A stretch of DNA of 64,000 nucleotides from Polytrichum commune (Eukaryota > Streptophyta > Polytrichopsida > Polytrichales > Polytrichaceae). The notes under the pieces are model-generated. The model did not search any database. It saw only the letters and a program-made list of their open reading frames with translations, and had not been told where the DNA came from. Numbering within the stretch: position 1 is the stretch's first letter; each line of letters starts with the position of its first letter. A program made the translations under genes and the position numbers. Shown in pieces: positions 1-12,700 of this stretch. The DNA lies in the NCBI GenBank assembly GCA_950295325.1, contig OX485804.1:37744429-37808428 (forward strand), written 5' to 3'.

Positions 1-2050
1 CGAGCAAGACTAGAAATGCCAAAGGTTGCATTGTAGGAGGACATGACTTTTGCGTGGATCACAACGCATAAAACTTTGGAGTTGGCCGAAGTACACGCAA
101 TGTGCCACAAATTTTGGTGTGCATTTGTCATCGCAATCAATCCTTGAAGCATGTCAAGAAGTTTATTGGGGACATTAAAACCCACATGGTCTGATCTTTG
201 CACCCAAGTCATTAGTACATCTTCGTTTGCTATTTTTGAATTGTTTCTCTCCTTCTACATCGTTTCTCCCTGTTGTGAAAATTAGTTGTGTGTCTATTAA
301 CATCTTTGGCAAATACTACAAAGGGAATGCATGTAGCAACAACTCCAAGTTGGCAAGTCCCTTCTTAGCTATGCCTCTTCCTAGGAACTTTGAGCAATGG
401 AACAACTGAACTAGTGCTCTGGCCTAGTTGTCAACAGTAGCCTCAAACATGTCAACGCCATTTTTCTTGGCATGGCATATTATTTATGGTGGACGGTCTC
501 GGCAAGGCTGCAAGTGGGCATGCTTGCATCCTCTTTTAGCCCCATATCTCACTTAGAAACAACAATGAAACAAGAGGAGGTGGAACAAAATATAACATAG
601 ATTACAACATTATATAGGCCAATGTCAAGGACAAATATTTGTGGGACATATAGATCAATGGCGGAACCCAATTGGGTAAATCAAGATATCCAAATTTCAG
701 CCAATGCAACATGGTTTCCTCTCCATCATAGCTACATGCTCATGATGACTCCAATCATTCTTTCATGCTTCCAATTGTTTGCCATCCTTTTGTCTGATGT
801 TTTTTTAAAGATTCCACTCATAGAAAAATGCATTGAAGTCATTAAGAAAGCAATCGAGAAGGTGCTTTCTTTGTTGTTGAAGTGACTATTCCTAGTGCAA
901 ATCGCATGTCCTTTCCATGCCTTCCAAGGGTTGCTTCACATTTATGCTTTCAAAGTTCATGCACATTGCATTTTAATTGGTTTGGGCATGATATGCCATT
1001 AGTGCATGAAAACTAAGGTGTGGAACATCATGAAGCTTCATGTGCTTGATCATCAAGTACAACATACAACTCTAGGACTTCATGTCTTCATATTGCATGT
1101 CGCAAAATGAGAATATCAGGATTGATTTGATGGTGGACACGTGGATCATCCACGTGGTAGGCCATGGACATCCATCATTTGACCCTCTTGATGTGGTCAA
1201 ACATGAGTTATGCACCAAGTTGCATGCACTTCATCAAGTCCACCCTAGATCCAGGTCTAATGTTGCTCATGTAAAATATATAACAACATATGAACCCTGG
1301 CATGAGAATGAGCTACCCTAAATGTAGTCCACCTTGTTGGTACGCTTCAACTCTAGAGTCCAATCAATATTGCCCTTCTTGGCATATTAAGACTTGAAGA
1401 ATGCCACATGATTCCGAGCATTAGGAGAAATATTGTTTTAAACCTAGACATGAAATTTGCATGGCATTTGTCGTCGAACTTCTAGACGGTCTAGCCCTCG
1501 GGTCCCAAAACTTTGCCAGACATCTATGTCTTTTCCACAACAAGAGCAATAGCGAATGCCTTTGCTCTAGGAGAACGGTGAACTTCTTCTTGGACCATCT
1601 TCTTCACAATGTCCACTGTCTCTTTACATTCTCCTTGAGCCACATGGTGCTTTTGTTCACCTAGATGAACACAACCCATGTTCACATACTACATATAGTT
1701 GACAATGTCGAACATTATGGCAAAATAAAGACTGACACACTCAAGCTTGGTCAAGTAATGCTTACAAGCAAGGGTTGATTTCTTGACCAAATCCTCATAT
1801 CCATTGTGAGGTTGTTTTTTGTGGCACCAACCCACATAGTCATGTTTGATGAGTTATGCGACTTAAGGTAGTTGTAGGAGTTGTTGGAGCAAACCAAGTG
1901 ACCAACACAAGTCACATACTAAAAGATTGAGGTTGTGATCATTCTTGATGTTGCTCATCTTGGTGATAGTTCAAATGCGCCCATCAAAGTGCCAATCTAC
2001 TCTAGACAAAAGATTGATGGAAACAAAAGGTGAGTGATACTTGAGTGGGG
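1..2050. other. Gene-poor stretch, no supported feature
   Basis: Only short open frames occur on either strand and none resembles a known family or shows plausible splice structure. The sequence looks like decayed repeat DNA. I found no terminal repeats that would delimit an element. Confidence 0.5.
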
Positions 2051-2059
2051 GATGAGGGG

Positions 2060-2835
2060 GGAGCTTGAACATGACGTTTCCATCTCCTTAGCATTATGTT
2101 GAAGCAATGTGGGTGTTAACAACTTGATGAATGGTTGAATTTTGTGCCCCTACTTGTATTGGGGCTATTCTTTGTCTTTCGGTGGAATTATGTTGAATCA
2201 ATGAAGGTGTTAAGAGCTAATTTTAAGTTTTTTAATGTTCAATCTAGCTATTGTGAGGAATTTTATTTTATTTTTCTTTTTCTTTCCTTGATTTTTTCTT
2301 GAATTGAATAAGTTGATACTTGGCTTAATGTAGTGCCCCAACTTTTGTTGGGAGTTCTATTATATCTATTTTTGGTCTCATTCATATTATGTTGTTTTAT
2401 TTAGGGTGTTAACAACCAGATGAATGATTGAATGTTGTGCCCCAACTTGTATTGAAGCTTCTTTTTGGTCTTTCCTTCAAGTGGTGTAGGTATTGCACCA
2501 TCTCAACTAGCACCTAAAAAAGGTATGCCATTAACGACACCTTTTGTTAGGTGCCAATTGAGATTCAAAATGTGGTTTGAATGTTATATCCAAGTCTTTG
2601 TTAGGGCTTTCTAGGGTTTTTTCTTTGGTTTTTTTATTGAATTGAATAGGTTGATATTTGGCTTAATGTAATGCCTCAACTTGGGGATTTTAATTTATAT
2701 ATATATATATATATTTGGGGGGGGGTCCCTCCTAAACTTTTCTCTTGACTTGAATAGTTGATGCTTGGATTGATGTTGTGCCCCAAATTTTGCATGGGCT
2801 TTTCTTTTGTTCCCATATGGGGATGTTAGGATATA
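2060..2835. repeat. Diverged direct repeats around a TGCCCCAACTTGTATTG core
   Basis: Variants of the core TGTGCCCCAACTTGTATTG recur near 2146, 2332, 2432, 2668 and 2780, each followed by a T-rich stretch that includes words such as TTTTTGGTCT. Spacing is irregular (about 100-240 bp), so this is a decayed repeat cluster rather than a clean tandem array. A short (TA)n run lies inside it near 2696-2713. Confidence 0.5.
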
Positions 2836-4104
2836 ATTACCTCCCCCTCCCCCCCATAATCTATACAACCCTATTCATTTTCACAAAACTAAGTAAGTTA
2901 ATACATATCCCATATGTATACATTGTAAGCCACATTTTCGTGCAATACCCTTAAATTTATACATCAACATGGTATTGTATGGACTTACCTTGAGTGGCTT
3001 CATGAGATCCTCGTACATAAAACATACATTCCCAACAACTATGATGCTTAGCATGAATTTGAAGAAATGGCAACAAGCTTTCTTGCCAGAATTAAGTCTC
3101 CTTGAATTGCACATAGGTCTAACAGTGACTTTTAAAGGTTGAATTGCAATGCTAATAGAACTCTAGGGATAAAATGCAAATAGAGGAACAATTGTAACCA
3201 TGACACTTGAAGAATATTATGAAGAATATTATGAAGAATGTTATGAAGAAATATTTTAAACGAAATAAACTGGTACTTTGACATTTATAGCACAAGTCCA
3301 TAGATGGCTTGAGGAACTCCTAATATATTTTCCCATGCAATGTCTTGAACTCACCAACAACCCATGTTAGCCCATGCCCATGCATGCCCATGCATGCCAT
3401 GTTAGGGACCACACATGGCATTTATGACCCAAAAAAACTAATAGGAAAGTTACTTATCATGTTACTTATGATGTTGACCGGGTTTCAATGTTACATTACA
3501 ACAATGTATTTTTATCAAGATACATGTGCATGGTAGATTGACAATCTCATTTTGGTCCCCAAAAGTACTCAATAATGAGGTAATCCTTAAATGGTCATAT
3601 AGAGGGTGAAACAAAACAAACATCCTTGAGTTTCATCGGCAAATTTATTCTTTTATAAGCTTACATGTTTAGGGTTAAGAATTCTAAAGAAACACATGGT
3701 CAAAAAATGAAATTTTATCTTAATCTCAACCTCACCAAGGTTTCACCGCATGTCACACATGAGTGCTCATTTCCTCATCCAACATAACAACTTGACCCTG
3801 ATGCCCTTCAGGTTTGTGGATGATTCATATCAAATGACTAATTCGGGTTCTTCGGAAATCGAATTAGCTACCCCCCCCCCCAAAAAAAAAAAAACTTCCA
3901 AACTACATACTACTTTAAGGTTGTTATGTTGGATGAATGTGAGGCACTTGTACACGATAATTCCCTCTTGCACACAGTTCGATTGGGAACGTACATGTTG
4001 AGCCTAAGAACTTCTTGGGAGCCATGAGGGAGCCACGAAGTTGGGGTGAACTTGGTGTGCCTAGATTTGGAGGATTTGTTGAAATGGTAGAGTTTCTAGC
4101 TAAC
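2836..4104. other. Gene-poor stretch, no supported feature
   Basis: No convincing coding region. It contains a C-run followed by an A-run near 3870-3894 and a short CATGCCCATG iteration near 3365-3400. Confidence 0.45.
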
Positions 4105-4445
4105 ACATGTGGACACCACACTGGTTTTGAAATGGAGATTGGCGGGCTAAGGTAGAAGAATTTCAACCTTGGCATGTGCCTAACCTTTGAGAGCTTGGTT
4201 TCAAGGTTGGTCTCTCATTTATTGGATAGAAAAACGTTCATTTTTAACTTTGATCAAAGATGGCGATTTTGTAAGGCTCAAAACCTTCATTTATGATCGG
4301 AGCTGAAAATGGGCGGTTTCAACCTAGAAATAAGGACAGATCTTGAAACAAAGCTCCACGAGATTAGGCACATCTCAAGGCCAGAAAGCTTCTACCTCAA
4401 CCCACAGATCTCTGCTTTGAAACCGGCGTTCTCAAATGTGTATGA
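4105..4445. repeat. Foldback (inverted-repeat) element, copy 1
   Basis: The left arm around 4120-4195 contains AAGGTAGAAG followed by GGCATGTGCCTAACCTTTGA. The reverse complement of the right arm around 4365-4440 reads nearly the same (GAGGTAGAAG, then AGATGTGCCTAATCTC). The arms are about 80-100 bp with many mismatches and a centre near 4275. The structure is repeated at 4558-4915, which argues for a mobile foldback family rather than a chance hairpin. Confidence 0.55.
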
Positions 4446-4557
4446 CCTCCCCAGACCAAAAACAAGATGCACCTCCATATCAAATGATTGTTCCTAGAGT
4501 CTTCAAAAACTACTTAAACAAAGAACAAAACGGAAATGGATGTTGATGGTTAGAGGA

Positions 4558-4915
4558 GGGGCCACACACGTTGAAAAACGCCGATTTGGAAACAAAGTTC
4601 GGTAATCCAAGGTAAGAGAATATCGGCCCTTGACATGTGCCTAGCCTTGGGGAGGTTGGTCCCTCTTTAATTGGGTAGAATCATCCGTTTTCCAACTTTG
4701 ATCCAAGACGAGGGTTCGGAAAGGCTTAAAGCATCCACTTTCAATTGGAGTTGAAACCGGACGATTTTAACCCCCCCAAAAAGAGGATCCACTCTTAATC
4801 CAAACTCCTCAAGGTTAGGCACATGCCAAGGGCCGAAATTCTTTTGCCTTGGCCCACCAATTTCCGTTCCAAAACCGGGTAATTTTGCGAACGTGCGTGG
4901 CCTCTCCCCTAATTA
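4558..4915. repeat. Foldback (inverted-repeat) element, copy 2
   Basis: The arms begin with GGGGCCACACACGTT on the left and the near-identical reverse complement of a CACGCACGTT-type sequence on the right. They continue through a shared CTTGACATGTGCCTAGCCTT / CTTGGCATGTGCCTAACCTT segment. Each arm is about 110 bp. The internal sequence is shared with the copy at 4105-4445, including the ACTTTGATCAAAGA-like middle. Confidence 0.55.
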
Positions 4916-7590
4916 ACCTACAGGTGTGGTTAGGAAAGGGCTTTCTAGGTAGTTGGAAGGACATCATTGTGACTTACGGTGTCCCAAAAAAAGGTCTTGT
5001 CGTTGTCCCCAAAAGCTATGCTTGTGTGGATTTCCCTTTTCCTCCGTCTCAAGATTGGCCCTAATCGCGTGCTAATACCGATATTAGCAAGGATTGGCTA
5101 TTTGGCGACGTGAGAATCGAGAAGTGAATGGCTACGGGACCCCCTTAGTTTAAAAGGGGCCATGACTAATGTACATAAATGGCATCTTCCGTGATGAGCT
5201 TTTGTACTTAGTACAGTAAGTCTACCAAAAAGAGGGACGGGCATCTGCCATCATTGCCTGCATGTGGCAATGGCCACATAAATGGTGTGGTTTGTAGGCA
5301 TATTTATCCAAAGGCTTTCTTTCCGAGAGGGAGGCCGGGGCCCGATTTTGTTGATGGAATATTAGTTTGTTTATTTGGGGCTATCCGTTTTTGTCCCCTT
5401 TGCCCATTGCAAACACAACATCGGCAAAAAGGTGACCTCCGAAATCTTCTCAAATTAGCCCCCCCCCCCCGCCCCCCATCAAGCCCGGTCTTCCCTTGAG
5501 CCACACAACACGGCGGGGAGGGGGCTTGAAATGGGGCGGCCTTGTAGTGGAGGTTCAATTTCGCGCCTTCATGGGCACATTTGTCACAAATTTGGGTTTG
5601 TTAACATCGTTGGAGCACCCGATGTTTGGGTTTGAGTATATATTGTTTTGGAGGTAAAATTTCATAGAATGGGCACTAGGCACACATACCAAATGCATGT
5701 ATGCCCGCTTCTATGTGAGCAGTCTGTCATTTTTTTCAATATTAATAAATTCCAATGTCAAGAAATGTACTCGTTGAAGTAGCATGTCTCCTAATCCGTA
5801 AGCGTTTCATGACTTGACACCCATTTAAAATAAGCGATCACCTATCGCCATTACTAGCACGCTATCATGAGTCACCCTTCTAGATCTTATCCTCAGTCGT
5901 TGCCTTGAAACTTGCCAGATTTGCAGTGGTTTCGTGCCACGACTCTACTTTTCTTCGTCTGAATTATCCATAGAAACTGACGTGGATGCTTAGAATATGT
6001 ATACACGAAACCAAGGTAGAGTTCCGTGGTGCCTAGGATAATATATGTGTAGGGAATGTGAAAATTCAACAACTTCTTCCATAGCATTTTTTTAGGCGAT
6101 TTGTGTCCAAAATTAGTTTAGTAGGCCCTAACTGGAAGGAAGTGGTCCTCACCTTATAGGGGAATTATGTCTACCAAAGCCCTTTCATCCACAATGGGTG
6201 AGTGTACCTAAACACCACGAAACAAGAGCCCTCCAAAATCAACTATATACTCGGTATTGTACCCTTGGTCGTGTAGGAAATTGATGAAGATAATGAACAC
6301 AATGAGCATCACTAATCTATTATGAATTCTTCCAGTTTCAAATCAAGGATGAATGTGCTAATATGAATGCTTAGATTAGTTCATCAATTTACATATTTCT
6401 TGAGTCAAGATTTGAGGGACCAATTTGTTGTTGCACCACTCAACATCAAGAAGTTCTAAAGTTTTGCCATACTTTAGTAACAATTGTGTTATCAAGTGCT
6501 CGTCGCATAACATTATTAAGCTCGCTATGAGGGTTGCATCCCAAGAATGACCAAATCTTGGAGACGGAGCTCATTCATGCCATTTTGAACCCTATCCATG
6601 CCTATGCTCCAAAATTGTGAGCTTCCCCACTACCTTAACAATGTTATGTGGAGCAACAACTACTCAATGCTTCATTCAAATTAATCAAATAGTTCACCAA
6701 GTCCCAAAACCAACTACATGGTGCCAATATTTGGAAACCTTGGTCAAAGAGAAGCCACTATGAATCCATGCATGGAATGCTACAAATCGCTATTTGTGTG
6801 CATGGAATGGCCAAGAATAAACACCCAAAGTTTATTAAGGTCATAGCCAACGACAAGTTGGTCGTCAAGCTAGCCAACGAGTGACTCGGATAAGGAATGT
6901 TGGGAATTGATCAATTTGGGTGGTTGGTTGATTCGAGGCAACAAAGTAATCCGCATGGACCAATACAACATTCCACAAATGAATAGGTACTCTAAACATC
7001 ACATCGCTTTGTAGATAGAAAGTCGAAATGCCATGATAATATTAGATATTAACAATAGCCTACTAGACTCGGCATTATATACACACTCAATATGTGCACA
7101 TGTTGGTACAAAATTCGATGAAGTGTACGGTGCCTCCATATGCATGCCTATTCAAACATCTATCCTCGTGGCATAGGAGCCAAGGTATGTGGGCATTATG
7201 AGTGGTCACTCATTTTAATCAAACTCCTATATTTGGGTGGTATATGGCAAGGCTTGTTGTCAAGGATGGACACCAAAATGACACATGGTACATTGAGATT
7301 GAACCACGTGCATAAAATTTGATAACCATTCAATAATTAACACAATTGGGTGGCCTTATGTGATCACTTATTGGAAGAAAAACTCTCCACTTTGACTTCT
7401 TATAACTTGAGATTTATAAGAATGGTTTTACAAGAATTAATAAGAGAAATCCACAAGAACTTCTATATGATGTGGGGCAAAAATCTTCACTTGACTTTCT
7501 ATAAATTTGAAGATTGCCTGCATGACTTCTCAGATTACGTCAGTTGATGAGGTGTTAAATTGTGACCGTGTTAGCACCTTTTCAACATGA
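4916..7590. other. Gene-poor stretch
   Basis: No coding region can be supported. A C10-type run interrupted by one G lies near 5460-5477. The short open frames overlap on both strands and none shows family resemblance. Confidence 0.45.
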
Positions 7591-8347
7591 TAACTATGCT
7601 CCCTCTTTAGTATGACACATTTGGGAAACACAAAAAAGTCATATTATCGAGGTGTCGTCTCCTCATCAATATGACAGATGGTGTAAAGTTGTTGTATTAT
7701 TGAGGGAATACGAAAATATTAGGAATATGAGCTTAAAAATATATACAACAAGTTAAATCAATATAGATGGTATGAAATGATAATTTATAACTTCAAAAAT
7801 ATACAAATATTCTCAAAAACTCTTGAAATAAGAGTTTATAGATTTATGGCGTTGCCTACTCAAGTTAGCAACTGTCAACTTATTTAAATTCCCTACTAAC
7901 TTTTGAAAACTAATAATTTCATTAACACCAAAATATAAACAGTTCTCTAATAAGAAACTAGACAACAATGATGCATGACGTTTAACATCAAGATACTAGT
8001 GATACTATATCACCCATGTACAAGGCAACATACTAGGCAGGAGGCCACTCAAGCCCCAACCATGTCCATTCAACATTAGTAACCCTAATTATCATTAAGT
8101 TCCCAATGATAAGTGAAGTTCCCAAGTAGTTCCCAAGTGACAATGGATGTATTTTAGATGTACATAACATAGATGAAAAGGATTTTAGCATTAACTACCT
8201 CTTTGATATGACAAAACAAAGATTCTCAATGTCGCATTATTGAGTGTCGTAGTTGTATAAAAGAGGGAGTTTTGAACTAAAAAAGTTGGTCACACAAAAA
8301 TGCATCGTACTGGTGAGGGTGTGTTGTATTAACAAGGTTAGACTGTA
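7591..8347. mobile_element. pogo-like MITE, long copy
   Basis: This element is homologous over most of its length to the one at 53710-54294. Its right end reads AACAAGGTTAGACTGTA and its left end is CTCCCTCTTTAGTATGACAC. The reverse complement of the right end (TACAGTCTAACCTTG then TTAATACGACAC) is an imperfect match to the left. Subterminal motifs of the ATTATCGAGGTGTCGT type recur in both orientations. CAGT-starting termini flanked by TA are typical of pogo/Emigrant-like MITEs. This copy holds about 170 bp of internal sequence that the other lacks. No transposase is encoded. Confidence 0.6.
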
Positions 8348-8379
8348 CCACTAAGTGTCCGGGGAGATTTTGGGGCATA

Positions 8380-8640
8380 ATCAGTCAACATGCTAGTGTT
8401 TCCAAGTCCTACCGGTTACATGTTGGCAATCTTGCGTTTTCTTTATAAATTTAGGGTATATTTTATAAATTCCTCTAAAATGATTGGTGATTTTCCTGAA
8501 GTTTTGAACTTCAACCAGTTATTTCTCAAACTCAACCAGGTCATCTGTAACTAGCAGCTGGTTCTCCTCTTTCATTGTTACCACTTGCCCCCGGCCCCTC
8601 ACCTGCTGGTTGGTGGTTGGTTCAATGTTTTGGTTCCCTG
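8380..8640. repeat. Dispersed repeat shared with 53310-53490 and partly 41030-41080
   Basis: The block around CTCAACCAGGTC, with a preceding TTCCTCTAAAATGATTGGTG, recurs at 53400-53475 as TTCCTCTAAAATGATCGGTA and ACTCAACCGGTTC. A shorter part (AACTTCAACCGGCTATTT) is at about 41037. At 8.4 kb and 53.4 kb the repeat lies beside a copy of the same MITE, which suggests shared insertion history or a composite repeat. Confidence 0.45.
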
Positions 8641-9741
8641 GGTTATGGTAAGAATTCCCATGGGGTCATTTCCTCCCTGGGGATCCTGGCATATCCTGTG
8701 GGTTGTATTTTCACAACCTTATCAATGGAAGTCTCTTATTTAATACAATGAAAAAGAAAAGAGCTTATCAGAAAAAATAAAGGTTTGATTCAGTCCAGCC
8801 TGAAGCGATTTTCGAAACAATCATTTCCTCCACTTGAATTGCACCACAAAACCCTGGAGATTATGTTCACATGCAAAAGTGAACACTCAATCGTCAGACA
8901 ACATACACAATTACCCACACAAAGTCTAGAATTGGGTGGAGTTAATTCATGAAAGTATCATTCAAAGGTTTTCATGAAGCAACCCCACCGCCAAGCCTTG
9001 TACCATGAAAGTATCCTTTATGTTGCCAATCGATTCAGATTAGCAGAACAACGAGGACTTAGGATGTTGCAGTTCCATCTTAACAAGTACATACAGAATA
9101 TATTACTGTAGTAGTCATTAACAATTTGAGACTAAGCTGCCATTGCTGCTTGGTGCTCAATGTAAGGATGACTTATCATCTTCTATCAACACCATTTTGC
9201 AAGGGTTACGGCTTTATTGGGTTACTTCATAGTTGATGGAACACAGTTCTTAGGAGAACCTTATCTCTCTTTTCCAGAGTTACACGAGGCTGCGGGAAGA
9301 GTACAAAGGACTATCCAAGCCCCCCATCACCAAAAATTGGAAAGCTGTCCACTATTAAGATCCTGGAAGATGATTTGAATGTTAACAGTCCATGTCAGTG
9401 CTTTCAGAAAATTGACTCAGTTGTGACTGATGGGATTTGGACACATAAAAATCATTTCTTGGAGGATTACAGTTGTATAGAGCTAAGTTGGCACTCAGTT
9501 ACATCCAAGGCATCCTGTAACCTTCCCATTCTCAGAAGAAGCTTGTATAAAATCATGACCCAAAACCCATTCTTCTAGATTGGTGGTATTTCTGAGTTTC
9601 TTCACATCCCACTCTGAAACCAGCTGCATCTTCCATTTCACTAACAGCATGCTCATTAGTTTATGTATATTGGCGGATGGAATAAAAATTGTGTCCAAAA
9701 TCCTAGAATTTTAAAAAAAAAATGAAGGAAGCTCACAACTT
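8641..9741. other. Intergenic region downstream of the SET-domain gene
   Basis: This is the 3' flank of the minus-strand gene that ends at 9742. No other coding region is supported and no repeat boundary was found. Confidence 0.45.
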
Positions 9742-12700
9742 TTACTCAGAACTCTTCTCAAGCGCCACTTCAGCTTCTTGTAAGAAAAGGCGACATAAGT
9801 GCTTTTGGCCCTTTCTGTAGATCACACATGCTCGCTTGTTCACAGAAAGTACATTTGAGTCTTCAGATTTCTCATTGCCATCTTGCTGCCTGCCAAGCCA
9901 AAGAAGATTGTAGGGGGTTCAGAAACATAACAGCACTTGGAACAAATAACGATTTAAAAGGTTAGCTGATTAATTTCTTTGAATCCAGTGGTCTATACCT
10001 ATGGATTCCATACGACCATATAGCATTCTTAAGCATGTGTAAGGATGTTCACTTTCTATTCAAACTTTAAGAATTAAATTTCAAGAATCAAGGTCCTCGA
10101 GTACATGCATGAATGCTGAGTAATGTAATGGGCAAACTTTCATTAGTCGGCACCTCATCGGTGCCTACCTTTGGACACAAAGCCTTTTCCCATCTACCAA
10201 GATACATTTGAAGAGGTGCATCCCCAATTAAATCATTCCTAGGCTATCCAGGTTAACTAAGAATTATACTGTTTGCATTGGAACCTAAATAGGCTACTGA
10301 ACAATGTTTTGGGCATATAAAAAATGACTTGAAAGTTGCAAGGGATGCACCTTGTTAGCTGGCCCTGTTCCTTGACCTGCAGGCGGCCTTTTTTGTCCTT
10401 GTCTAGCAACTCTTCATCTACAGCTTCAGGACCCGTCCCCTCCTCAAGCTCCATCATTCTACACAGGCAATACAATCATGAACCGGAAATTGAAATCACG
10501 ACAAGCAACTCATATTCCTCATGTCACTGTATGAGTACCTCTGCACAAGATGTAGCATGTTGTAGATAAGAGTAGATTGTACACTCAAATGGTGGTTCTA
10601 ACAAAGAATCTCCATACATGTTGAGTCCTGTGTGGTTTGAATTTGTCATCACAATGTGCAAATCACAGCTTTCTTGCTATGTATGACCTAATAAAACACA
10701 ACTCCCGTTAACCCTAGTCTAAATGGTTTTTCCTTGACAACAAAACCAGGTGTGAGGCAATACTTAGATGTAAGGAGGTCAACAAGCAACTGAAGAGCCC
10801 CTGTGTTTCCACAAACTTCCCAGACTGCTGCTCGGATGTCCACATCTGTAGGTATTCTTCCAAGACCTCCATCTACAATCTACAGAAACAGATCAACAAC
10901 TTCTCAATCAGATGCTGCACACATGTAGTAGAGGCCACATGCTTGACAATGCCCTATGTTGTGGTACACAGTGAGATGCACGACGCACTGCATAGTCAAA
11001 TAATTATCTTGAAATTCCGAACTTCCAATATTAACTAGACTGATCCTAAATGCAAGTTTAAAATGTCAAGTTCATGAAGTTTAAAAGCTTCTTATACTTG
11101 CATCAATGCCTGTACTGAAAAGACTCCATGTAAACTCGAAGTTGTCACAGCCAACCACTGCCAGAACACTCCCATTGCATGTAATTAAAGGACACAACAT
11201 TCTTATAAATCCAAGAACCAACGATTTGTTGAAATTCCCAAGTACTGACCAAGCTTGCAGTTATACAGAAGGCTACACAATATACTATTCCCAAACTAAA
11301 TCACCATGTTGGTGAAGAAGGTCATAAAACCTTACCATAGCCCTTGGAAAGTAGAACACCTGGAGCTATACACCTTACCAAGAAACCAACCAAGGCAGCT
11401 AGCACTGAGGAGTCAAGATAGCAACCTTGAAATGAGCTAGCAAAGAAAGGTAAGGTAAAGCAAACAACCTCTTCAAGCAAGCCAACCACATGATAAACTT
11501 CATCCTCTTTCATAGCTACAATGCGCAATGCTGTCAAGAGGTCTTCAGGGAACACTATTTGTTCCACATAAGCAGGTGCCTTCCGGTGCCCACTCCAGCT
11601 GTGCCCAGTAACAATCAGCTTCTGTGTCTCAACCAGAGTCCTAGAGAGTGTTGCTGACTTTGACTGACCACAAAATCCCCTTTTGAGCTCTGATGATGGA
11701 AGGAGCCAGCGGAGGGGAAGATTCTGCAATGCATGCTCTAATTCACATCAGCAGACTAGCAATTCCACCACAAATGAGCTTCTCAAGAACTGTAAACATC
11801 TACCTATAACCAAGCACACATCCACCTATAAATGTACAAATTCAAATATGTTCACTATGGAGTAGTATATATGTATAAGTATAAGTATGTCGTACGTATG
11901 TGTATGTGTATGTGTATGTGTAAGTGGGCTGGGGATTCGTGGCACTCACTAAAAATCATCCATCCAAGATATCGTGGATGAAGTGGCTCCAATAAAAAAA
12001 GCCCCCCTATGGGGTTGAGGCCGATTCATTCAAATGTGACGTCACCAGACTAATTCGGGGCCATTGACTCTATTTCCGGAATCAATTTTCCCAAAAATAG
12101 CCATTTAGATGATTCCTGTGTTTTTTTCATCCGCACGGATGATTTTTAGTGAGTGCCACGAATCCCCGGCCGTGTAAGCGTAAGTGTAAGTGTAAGTGTG
12201 TGTGTGTAAATCATGAGAAGGTCAAAATTGCAAAACCTTGTATAATGAATGTGACAAGTAACAGAAGTAAAAAGAGTGGCAAATTAACAAGGATGCTTTC
12301 AATACAATGGAGGAAGGTAACAAAGCTCTGATATTGATATTTTGTTACAGTAGATCATAAGTAATCTGACCATGCTTTGGTAGACAAGGAATCCCAGTTC
12401 AAACCTTAGAATTTCCCCATTTAGCACCAGTGTTTCAATGCAAGAGGGATGATAGGTTGTACTAAATGTACCAGTTCTGCAAGCAGCTGTGATTTAGTGT
12501 CACTGCAAGCACTATCTTGCAGAGCCTCCTTTGGGAAGTATACCTGCAGTAGTCATGACAAAGAAAATCAACAACAAAATGGAGAAAAAGCTTCTGTAAG
12601 TTGAATTTCAGAGTTTCCCACAGAATTGTTGGACCTCTAAAGAATTTAACAGTCCTTCGACAGTTGGCTGTATGATATCACGTGCTTTGTAAACTTCTTA

